From Hamadaea tsunoensis DSM 44101 (GTDB lineage Bacteria > Actinomycetota > Actinomycetes > Mycobacteriales > Micromonosporaceae), in contig NZ_AUAX01000007.1 in NCBI RefSeq assembly GCF_000428945.1, positions 248,001 through 312,000 on the forward strand: a stretch of 64,000 nucleotides of DNA, written 5' to 3'. The notes beneath the pieces were generated by a model that was not told where the DNA came from, made no database searches, and saw only the letters and a list, made by a program, of their open reading frames with translations. Shown here piece by piece: positions 58,127 through 64,000 of this stretch (the stretch's first letter is position 1; each line of letters starts with the position of its first letter). The translations under genes were made by a program, and so were the position numbers.

Positions 58127-58750
58127 TCAGGATCGGTTCTGCTGGTCGCGTACCGCTGCCGCGCTCGCTTCGTCGCCGGACGACGCCAGGCCGTCGACGA
58201 CGCCCGTGATGTCCGCCGGGGGCCGGTTCTGGCTGAGCTTGAACTTCGCCTCGACTCGGCGGATGCGTACCTCCACGCCGACGATCGCGCGCAGCTGACC
58301 GGCGAGGTACGCGGCCGGGGCGTCGTCCACGCTCCACGGCTGCTCACGGCCGGCTTCGTGCTTCGAGGTGAGTGCCCGGACGACCTCCTCGACCCAGGCC
58401 GGGTCGTCGTGCACGACGAGTTCGCCGTAGACGTGGGCGGTCACGTAGTTCCAGGTCGGGACCACGCGGCCGTGTTCGCGCTTGGACGCGTACCAGGACG
58501 GCGAGATGTACGCGTCCGGCCCGCGCACGATGACGAGGGCGTCGCCGCGGGCGGGCGTACGCCACTGGTCGTTGTTGCGGGCGAGATGGCCGCGCAGGGT
58601 GCCGGCGGTCTCGTCGTGGACGAACGGCAGGAACGTGGCCAGCAGGCCGTCGTCCGTCTGCGTCACCAGGTCGGCCGCGCCGTGGTGGCGCAGCAGGTCG
58701 GCGACGTCGGCATCGGTGGCGGCGAAATGCGCGGGCACGTACATGATCAT
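58127..58750 (-). CDS. PaiB-family FMN-binding negative transcriptional regulator
   Basis: 207 residues. 'MYVPAHFAATDADVADLLRHHGAADLVTQTDDGLLATFLPFV', 'LRGHLARNNDQWR', 'VRGPDAYISPSWYASKREHGRVVPTWNYVTAHVYGELVV' are standard for PaiB, a flavin-reductase-like fold. ATG at 58750 overlaps the stop of the kinase-like gene (ATGA), so the two are coupled. The tail past about 185 is Ser/Ala rich. Confidence 0.92.
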   Translation of the reverse strand: MIMYVPAHFAATDADVADLLRHHGAADLVTQTDDGLLATFLPFVHDETAGTLRGHLARNNDQWRTPARGDALVIVRGPDAYISPSWYASKREHGRVVPTWNYVTAHVYGELVVHDDPAWVEEVVRALTSKHEAGREQPWSVDDAPAAYLAGQLRAIVGVEVRIRRVEAKFKLSQNRPPADITGVVDGLASSGDEASAAAVRDQQNRS

Positions 58751-59673
58751 GAGTTTAGTGCGGTCGCGAGGACCTCGTCGATCAGCCGCCGGGTCGGCAG
58801 CAGGCGCACGCCCTCCTCGATCTCGCGGTACGCCCAGTCCCGCCGGTCCGGCTCGCCGAGCAGGGCGTACTGGCTGCGCAGGAAGTTCAGGCGGGTCGCG
58901 ATCAGCAGGGAGAAGTCGGCCCGGCCGGTGATCCGGGCCGGCCCGCCCGCCGCCGCGTACGCGCGCAGCAGAGCGCGGATCGCGGCGGCATCGACGGACG
59001 GGCCGTCGCAGAACCAGTCGAACAGGACGCGGGCCAGTTCGCGGGCCGGGTCGGCGGGGCCGAGGTCGTCCCAGTCGAGGACGACGAGGTCGCCCGCCGG
59101 ATCGGCCTGCACGTTCTCCGGGTGCAGGTCGCGGTGGCAGACGCGCAGGCGGTCCGGCGCGGACGGCGCCACGATCGCCAGAAGCTCTGCGACCTCGCCG
59201 GGGTCCGGCGCGAACTCCGGCCGCGCGGCCGGCGCCGCAGCCATCAGGGCTGACACCTCGGGAGCGGTCTCGTACCAGGATGAAGGTCGGTCCGGGGTCG
59301 CCGGTGCGGCTCGGTGCAGCCGCGCCAGCAGCGCGCCGAGCGCCGCCGCGCACTGCGACGGCACCACCGGCCGCAGGTCGATCCAGGTGTAGAGGCGCAG
59401 CACCCGCCCGTCCGGGTCCGTGACCAGGTAGCGGCCCGTGCGATCGGGCAAAGGCAGGGCCACGCGTACGCCGAGAGCCGCCGCCCGGCCGACATACTCC
59501 ACTTCGGACAGGACAGCCGCGTCCGTGGGCGGCTCGCCGAGGATCTCCTTGAGGGCGAAGCGTTCGCCGGCCACGTCGAGCCGCCAGATCCGGGCCGTCG
59601 CGCCGCGTGCCCCGGGTGTCGCGGCGACCTCGCCGGACCAGCCGAACATCGCCCGCAGGTACGCCGTGTCCAC
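58747..59673 (-). CDS. aminoglycoside phosphotransferase-like kinase
   Basis: 308 residues. APH fold: Lys in 'GERFALKEIL', catalytic loop 'VCHRDLHPENVQ' and metal loop 'VVLDWDDLGPADPARELARVLFDW'. GTG at 59673 is chosen since GATCGT lies six bases upstream and the fold begins soon after; longer frames upstream lack coding character. Such kinases usually act on small metabolites; antibiotic resistance cannot be claimed. Upstream partner of the PaiB gene. Confidence 0.87.
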   Translation of the reverse strand: MDTAYLRAMFGWSGEVAATPGARGATARIWRLDVAGERFALKEILGEPPTDAAVLSEVEYVGRAAALGVRVALPLPDRTGRYLVTDPDGRVLRLYTWIDLRPVVPSQCAAALGALLARLHRAAPATPDRPSSWYETAPEVSALMAAAPAARPEFAPDPGEVAELLAIVAPSAPDRLRVCHRDLHPENVQADPAGDLVVLDWDDLGPADPARELARVLFDWFCDGPSVDAAAIRALLRAYAAAGGPARITGRADFSLLIATRLNFLRSQYALLGEPDRRDWAYREIEEGVRLLPTRRLIDEVLATALNS

Positions 59674-59788
59674 CGGTTCACGATCCCACGGAACCGGCCG
59701 TCGGGTGACGGCAAATCGGCGGCGGGAGCGGCTGTAACGTTGGCGCCCACCCGCGCGTGTAGTGCTCGACAGGGTTCCCGTCGAGAGG

Positions 59789-60301
59789 ATGAGCGAAACG
59801 GTGACCGGGGACATATCGGAGCTGTACGCCGCGGCGGCCGGCGAGCTGACGCTGCAGCTGTACGCGTACACCGGGGATTTCGCGGCGGCGCAGGACGCGG
59901 TGCAGGAGGCGTTCTGCCGGGCCCTGCCGCGGTGGGAGCGGATCTCGCGCTACGACGATCCCGCCGCGTGGGTGCGGCGGGTGGCCTGGAACGTGGCGAC
60001 CAGCCGGTGGCGGCGGCTGCGCACGGCCGCGGCGCATCTGGTGGTGCAGCGGCCGGCGACGGTGGCGGGGCCGGAGCCCGACCACGTCGCGCTGGTGGCC
60101 GCGCTGCGGCGACTGCCGGCCAACCACCGGCGGGCGGTGGTGCTGCACTACCTGGCCGGGCTGACGGCCGAGGAGATCGGGGCGCAGGACGGTGTCGCCC
60201 CCGCGACGGTACGCGTCTGGCTGCATCGCGGCCGGACCGCCATGGCCGCCCTGCTCATCGACGGTGCCGACACGGACGAGGGGAGTGCACACCATGTCTG
60301 A
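59789..60301 (+). CDS. SigE-type ECF sigma factor (group with one partner membrane protein)
   Basis: 170 residues. Region 2 'LYAAAAGELTLQLYAYTGDFAAAQDAVQEAFCRALPRWERISRYDDPAAWVRRVAWNVATSRWRR' and region 4 'LRRLPANHRRAVVLHYLAGLTAEEIGAQDGVAPATVRVWLHRGR' are complete. ATG at 59789 has GAGAGG abutting it; the GTG at 59801 has better spacing and is an alternative. Eight-base overlap with the next gene. Confidence 0.92.
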   Translation: MSETVTGDISELYAAAAGELTLQLYAYTGDFAAAQDAVQEAFCRALPRWERISRYDDPAAWVRRVAWNVATSRWRRLRTAAAHLVVQRPATVAGPEPDHVALVAALRRLPANHRRAVVLHYLAGLTAEEIGAQDGVAPATVRVWLHRGRTAMAALLIDGADTDEGSAHHV

Positions 60302-61022
60302 GCCCGAATTCGTGACACCTGAGGTGGACGCGGCGTTCGCGGCGTTCCGCCGGGAGATCCTGCCGCGGGTGCGGCCCGCCGGTCTCGACCCGGTCCGCCG
60401 GACCGTCCGCCGCCGCCGCAACGTACGCGTCGCCGGGATCGCGCTGCTGGCCGTCGTCGCGATCGGCGTACCGGCGGCGGCGCTGCGCGGAGGTGGCGGA
60501 CCGGTGCGACCCGCGGCTTCGCCGTCCCCGGCGGTTTCCGGGACGCTGTCCGGGCTTCCCTCGACGGCGCCGGGCGCCTTGCCCACCTGCAATCTGTCCT
60601 TCATGGACGTCGAGACCGGCCAGGTCCAGGCGAACGCGAGCCAGCCGTTCGTGATCGTGAAGCTGACCAACGCCACGGACGAACCGTGCCTGCTGGCCGG
60701 CTACCCCCAGCTCAAGGACTTCCACGTGCGGCGGGACGGTCACGACGTCCCGAACGCGGAGGTGGTCGTCCAGCACGGATCCCTGTACGCCGTACCCGAC
60801 CCGGGCGCGGGGACGCTGCGGATCCCGCCGGCCGGCACGGCGTCGTTCGCGGTCGGCACCGGAACGGCCTACACGGGACCGGTCTCGACGATCGCGACCG
60901 CCACGCTGACCTTCCACGGGGACAAGCGGATCACCCTGAACCTGCCCGCGAACGGGCCGGCCGGGCAACCGATCCCCGCGACGGTCACCGCGTACGCGCG
61001 CGGTTCCGACGCGGGACGCTGA
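60294..61022 (+). CDS. membrane-anchored DUF4232-like protein, sigma-factor partner
   Basis: 242 residues. Cytoplasmic N-terminus with 'RRTVRRRRNVRV', one membrane helix (about 44-62), Pro/Ser linker and an outer beta-sandwich with two Cys (about 99 and 126): 'LSFMDVETGQVQANASQPFVIVKLTNATDEPCLLAGYPQL', typical of DUF4232. Overlap with the ECF sigma gene suggests that it regulates the sigma factor. Confidence 0.85.
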   Translation: MSEPEFVTPEVDAAFAAFRREILPRVRPAGLDPVRRTVRRRRNVRVAGIALLAVVAIGVPAAALRGGGGPVRPAASPSPAVSGTLSGLPSTAPGALPTCNLSFMDVETGQVQANASQPFVIVKLTNATDEPCLLAGYPQLKDFHVRRDGHDVPNAEVVVQHGSLYAVPDPGAGTLRIPPAGTASFAVGTGTAYTGPVSTIATATLTFHGDKRITLNLPANGPAGQPIPATVTAYARGSDAGR

Positions 61023-61043
61023 AAGGCGTACGCCGTGGAACTT

Positions 61044-62393
61044 TCACCCGACGCCCCGGCCGGAGCCGCCCGGCAGCCGTTTGGGCTGCACCAGGCGCAG
61101 TTCGGCGGTCGCCTGCTGGAAGGCGCGTACGGCACCGGCCGGGTCGCCCGCCTCGGCGAGGACGTTGCCCAGCTCGGCCCAGGCGCGGGCGGCCTCCCGG
61201 TTCGCGTCGGCCCGCGACAGCAGGGCGGCGGCGTCCGCGAAGGCGGCGGTCGCGCCGTCGGCGTCGCCCTGCGAGGCCAGCGCGGCGCCCAGCGCGGTCC
61301 GCGCCCGGGCGCCCTGCATGGCGGCCTCGGGACCGGCCTCCACCAGCGACTGGCGGGCGGCGTCCGCCGCGGCGTCGGCGTCCCCGGCGAGCAGGTACGC
61401 CCGCGACAGGTCGACGAGGATCGTGCCGCGGTCGAAGCCGCGGCCGGAGTCGGTCAGCGAGTCGAGCGCCTCGCGCAGGGTTTCGCGGGCCTCCTGCGGC
61501 CGGGGCGGGTCCTGGCGCAGCAGCAGATGCCCGTACGCGCCGAGCAGCCGGGCCGCCGAGCGCCGGTCCGCGCCGTGCCGGAAGTACGCGAGCGCCTCCT
61601 CGGCGAGATCGAGGGCCTCCCGGTGGCGGCCGCGTTCGCTGGCGATCTGGCTGGCGTTCCACAGCACGGAGGCGCGGGCGCGGGCCGAGCCCAGCCGGGT
61701 CGCCCGGTCGAGCCCTTCGCGCAGCAGCCGCTCGGCCTGGTCGTGGTCGCCGAGCTCGAAATGGGCGGCGGCCACGGTGGCGAGCAGCTGGATGGCGCCG
61801 TCGGAGTCCCAGGCGCCCAGCCGGTCGAACTGGGCCATGGCGCCCCCGCCGACCTCCACGACCCGGTGCAGCTGGCCGAGTTCGAACAGGCAGCCGCACC
61901 AGCTCAGGACGACGCCGAGGGAGGCGAGGTAGGTCGGCGCGTCGATGGCCTCCTGCACCAGCTGCTCGTACGCCCGCGCCGCCTCCTCCAGCCGTCCGCG
62001 GGCCTCGAACGAGCGGGCGAGGCCGAGCCGCGCGTCCGAACGCAGCAGGGGATCGAGGTCGGTGGCGCGCAGGGCGACGGTGAAGTGCTCGATCGCCTCT
62101 TCGGGGCTGCCCGCTTCGAGGGCCAGCTGTCCGAAGCGGACGGACAAGGTGGACGGCCGGGTCGCCGCCGTCTCCACGTCGCCGCGCAGCTCCTCGACGG
62201 TGCACGACAGCCGGAGGGCGAGCTGGCGCAGCACCTCGGGCCCGGGCTGCCGGCGGCCCGACTCCAGCAGCGAGACGTAGCTCACCGAGAGGGTGTCACC
62301 GGCGAGTTCCCGCTGCGTGATGCCGCGCGCCTGGCGCAGGGCCCGCAGCCGCCGCGAGAACTCGAGGGGAGTCGATTGACTGGGTTCACTCAA
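61044..62393 (-). CDS. XRE-family regulator with TPR repeats
   Basis: 449 residues. HTH at about 10-65 ('FSRRLRALRQARGITQRELAGDTLSVSYVSLLESGRRQPG'), then about nine tetratricopeptide-like repeats to the C-terminus ('AIEHFTVALRATDLDPLLRSDARLGLARSFEARGRLEEAARAYEQL'). The layout is that of RRNPP-type peptide-sensing regulators and AfsR-like TPR proteins. The start is TTG, supported by AGGAGAG eight bases upstream and no better codon. Divergent from the small exported peptide at 62451. Confidence 0.9.
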   Translation of the reverse strand: MSEPSQSTPLEFSRRLRALRQARGITQRELAGDTLSVSYVSLLESGRRQPGPEVLRQLALRLSCTVEELRGDVETAATRPSTLSVRFGQLALEAGSPEEAIEHFTVALRATDLDPLLRSDARLGLARSFEARGRLEEAARAYEQLVQEAIDAPTYLASLGVVLSWCGCLFELGQLHRVVEVGGGAMAQFDRLGAWDSDGAIQLLATVAAAHFELGDHDQAERLLREGLDRATRLGSARARASVLWNASQIASERGRHREALDLAEEALAYFRHGADRRSAARLLGAYGHLLLRQDPPRPQEARETLREALDSLTDSGRGFDRGTILVDLSRAYLLAGDADAAADAARQSLVEAGPEAAMQGARARTALGAALASQGDADGATAAFADAAALLSRADANREAARAWAELGNVLAEAGDPAGAVRAFQQATAELRLVQPKRLPGGSGRGVG

Positions 62394-62450
62394 GGGTGCT
62401 CTCCTGACTTACCGGGCAGTGTAGCCCGTTCACGACAGTCGGGAGTCGTC

Positions 62451-62627
62451 ATGAGACCCACGCGCGTATTGCTCGCGGCCCTGCTCGCCGTCGCCCTGTC
62501 CGGTGCCGGAGCCGCGCTGTCCGGAGCCGTGCCGGGGGCCGGCCGGGCGGGCGCGGGGACCGGGTCCGCGACGGCCGACGTGGTGGCGCGGGCCGACGGC
62601 GTGTGGTGCTGCTGGCCGCCGAAGTAG
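62451..62627 (+). CDS. small exported peptide ending WCCWPPK
   Basis: 58 residues. Basic N-terminus and hydrophobic signal (about 5-28), Gly/Ala-rich middle, and a distinctive C-terminus 'VARADGVWCCWPPK' (W52, C53, C54, W55). GGGAG seven bases before the ATG. Divergent from a TPR-type regulator, 57 bases between start codons. I infer a possible secreted signal sensed by that regulator after processing; no family recognised. Confidence 0.72.
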   Translation: MRPTRVLLAALLAVALSGAGAALSGAVPGAGRAGAGTGSATADVVARADGVWCCWPPK

Positions 62628-62648
62628 GAACAGCGGGCAGAACGGCGG

Positions 62649-62993
62649 CTACGGCTGGTCGGCCCAGGCCTGCCAGGGGAGCAGGTCCCGCCAGCCGGGC
62701 TCGTCCGCCGCCCACGCCGTGAGCACCTGGGCGGCCCGCTCCGCCGTGGGTACGCCCGCGCGGAAGTGGCTGTCCGGACCGCCGGCGCGGTACTCGACCG
62801 CGTAGCTGCCGTCGTCGTTGCGGTAGATCTGCATGTAGAACTGCCACAGGCTGGGGCCGTCGTGGCGTTCCAGGATGAGGAACCGGTTCGCCTCGTCGAG
62901 GTCGCGCACGAGCGAGGCGAGCTTGTCGGGCTCGGGGTCGTCCCACGAGTCGCCGCTGGCCTCGGTGGCACGCAGGGTCGGCAGCCGCATCAT
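62649..62993 (-). CDS. hypothetical protein
   Basis: 114 residues, acidic: 'LASLVRDLDEANRFLILERHDGPSLWQFYMQIYRNDDGSYAVEYRAGGPDSHFRAG' then 'AAQVLTAWAADEPGWRDLLPW'. The pattern of a five-strand sheet plus helix resembles Imm-type or DUF immunity folds, but I cannot name it. ATG is six bases after TATCGT (63000-63005, minus strand), leaderless. Convergent with the small peptide gene, 22 bases apart. Confidence 0.72.
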   Translation of the reverse strand: MMRLPTLRATEASGDSWDDPEPDKLASLVRDLDEANRFLILERHDGPSLWQFYMQIYRNDDGSYAVEYRAGGPDSHFRAGVPTAERAAQVLTAWAADEPGWRDLLPWQAWADQP

Positions 62994-63093
62994 GCGCAGA
63001 CGATAACCGACGGGTCCGACAGCCGGCCGCGCGTACCGGGGCGGGACGGTTCCGACGTGAGTTGTTGACCTTGTTGCCTTAGGTGCTCATGAA

Positions 63094-63149
63094 TTGACAT
63101 CAACCTATGGAGGCCCTACCGTCCCCGTAAAGTTCCGGAAGTGTTCCGG
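63094..63149 (+). promoter_or_regulatory. promoter and operator of the sugar-type ABC operon
   Basis: TTGACA (63094-63099), 17 bp, TACCGT (63117-63122), the best-looking sigma-70-type promoter in the window. CCGGAA-GTG-TTCCGG (63135-63149), a perfect dyad, sits just after the expected start point, the usual place for a LacI/GntR-type repressor. Confidence 0.75.
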
Positions 63150-63174
63150 TAATTTCGCGGGAGGCGATGCGCTC

Positions 63175-64000
63175 ATGCCCTGGCACCGCAGGTTGCTGCG
63201 TGATCGCGTACTGGTGCTCGTGGCGGTGCCGGGCGTCCTGGTCCTGCTCGTCTTCCACTACCTGCCGTGGCTCGGCAACATCATCGCGTTCAAGGACTAC
63301 CAGCCCTACCTGGGCATCAAGGACAGCCCATGGGTCGGCCTGGACAACTTCCACGTCCTCGTCGACGGCGACCCGGCGTTCCGCAACGCGCTCACCAACA
63401 CCCTGCTCATCACGCTGCTGCAGGTCGTCGTGGTGTTCCCGGTCCCGATCGCGCTGGCGCTGCTGCTGGACAGCCTCGCCTCCGAACGGCTCAAGCGGCT
63501 CACGCAGAGCGTGCTCTACCTGCCGCACTTCCTGTCCTGGGTGATCGTCATCGCCGTCTTCCAGGAGATGTTCGGCAACGCCGGCCTGCTGAACACGGTG
63601 CTGCGCCAGCACGACCTGGCCACGCTGAGCATCGTGGGCAACCCCGACCTGTTCAAGGCGGTCGTCACCAGCCAGGTGCTGTGGAAGGACGCCGGCTGGG
63701 CGACGATCCTCTTCCTCGCCGCGTTGTCGAGAATCGATCCGGAACTTTACGAAGCATCGGCGGTCGACGGCGCCGGGCGGATGCGCCAGCTGTGGCACGT
63801 GACCCTGCCGGGGCTGCGCCCGCTGATCGTCCTGCTGCTGATCCTGCGCCTCGGCGACTCGCTCAGCGTCGGCTTCGAGCAGATCCTCCTGCAGCAGCCC
63901 GCGGTCGGCCAGCACGCCAGCGAAGTGCTCGACACCTACGTCTACAACAACGGCATCCTCGCCGCCGACTGGGGCTCCAGCGCGGCCGTCGGCCTGATCA
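63175..64000 (+). CDS. ABC transporter permease, LplB/carbohydrate type (partial)
   Basis: 275 residues are present and the frame runs off the window. Starts 'MPWHRRLLRDRVLVLVAVPGVLVLLVFHYLPWLGNIIAFKDYQPYLGI', the typical LplB beginning; EAA loop 'YEASAVDGAGRMRQLWHVTLPGLRPLIVLLLIL'. ATG at 63175 has GGGAGG eleven bases upstream. Preceded by a clear promoter and operator. Probably first gene of a polysaccharide or oligosaccharide uptake operon continuing to the right. Confidence 0.92.
   Translation, partial: MPWHRRLLRDRVLVLVAVPGVLVLLVFHYLPWLGNIIAFKDYQPYLGIKDSPWVGLDNFHVLVDGDPAFRNALTNTLLITLLQVVVVFPVPIALALLLDSLASERLKRLTQSVLYLPHFLSWVIVIAVFQEMFGNAGLLNTVLRQHDLATLSIVGNPDLFKAVVTSQVLWKDAGWATILFLAALSRIDPELYEASAVDGAGRMRQLWHVTLPGLRPLIVLLLILRLGDSLSVGFEQILLQQPAVGQHASEVLDTYVYNNGILAADWGSSAAVGLI

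Noticed and set aside
58747-59673. Aminoglycoside resistance gene
   Set aside because: The APH fold is used by many kinases of small metabolites. Nothing in the sequence specifies an antibiotic, and the partner is a PaiB gene.

Overview
The window reads as chromosomal DNA of a high-GC actinomycete, most likely a Micromonosporaceae-type genus (Actinoplanes, Micromonospora or a relative). The grounds are dense GC-rich genes with many GTG starts, many SD-less starts placed 6-7 bases after a TANNNT box, a PopR/ClgR-type regulator beside a second clpP pair, SigE-type ECF factors and a striking excess of GTAC. The genus assignment is inference. I found no rRNA, tRNA, CRISPR array, intact insertion sequence or prophage.

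Regions. (1) 1-5416: the right end of a small biosynthetic locus: carrier protein C-terminus, stand-alone ectoine-synthase-like cupin, acyl-CoA dehydrogenase with an isovaleryl-type base, transglutaminase-like protein, a TrpB2-like PLP enzyme with an altered active-site motif, an EamA exporter and an Asp/Glu-racemase-fold enzyme lacking the usual cysteines. (2) 5440-15287: small metabolic genes with their own regulators (TetR/SDR, MerR/aldo-keto reductase), a proline-racemase-like enzyme, acetyltransferases, Nudix and a phosphatase. (3) 15397-18367: ferric-reductase-like flavoprotein, FMN-binding lipoprotein-like protein and ApbE, a trans-membrane electron-transfer set. (4) 19217-23402: Clp-N/UVR protein, OmpR/histidine kinase pair, ECF sigma factor with a membrane partner. 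(5) 23626-37913: a tightly overlapped organosulfur-type operon behind a short leader peptide and attenuator-like hairpin: peptide-type ABC importer, polar-amino-acid/cystine-type ABC importer, four luciferase-like monooxygenases, GNAT and DUF1684. (6) 38826-41946, minus strand: thioredoxin-like protein, ABC exporter, S26 peptidase and a 62-residue six-cysteine peptide with a strong RBS and terminator, which looks like a dedicated system for a disulfide-stabilised peptide. (7) 42016-49462: reductase, AraC, DEAD-box helicase, two MarR regulators with divergent targets. (8) 49539-52575: PopR-like regulator ending in LLAA, a repeat-rich 1.2 kb spacer with long hairpins, two clpP genes and a TCTGC(T)-N3-(A)GCAGA operator. 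(9) 52610-64000: NAD kinase, SecD-P1-like lipoprotein, epoxide hydrolase, PolA-type exonuclease ending in a sliding-clamp motif, PaiB/kinase pair, ECF sigma with a DUF4232 partner, an XRE-TPR regulator divergent from a small exported peptide ending WCCWPPK, and the start of a sugar-type ABC permease.

The most promising undescribed candidates are the cysteine-rich peptide export operon (38.8-41.9 kb), the XRE-TPR/WCCW peptide pair (61.0-62.6 kb), the hairpin family with constant CCTTGATCATGT ends and varying but complementary inner arms (50.4-51.0 kb), and the carrier-protein pathway at the left edge. All functional statements rest on motif reading by eye; no database search was possible.
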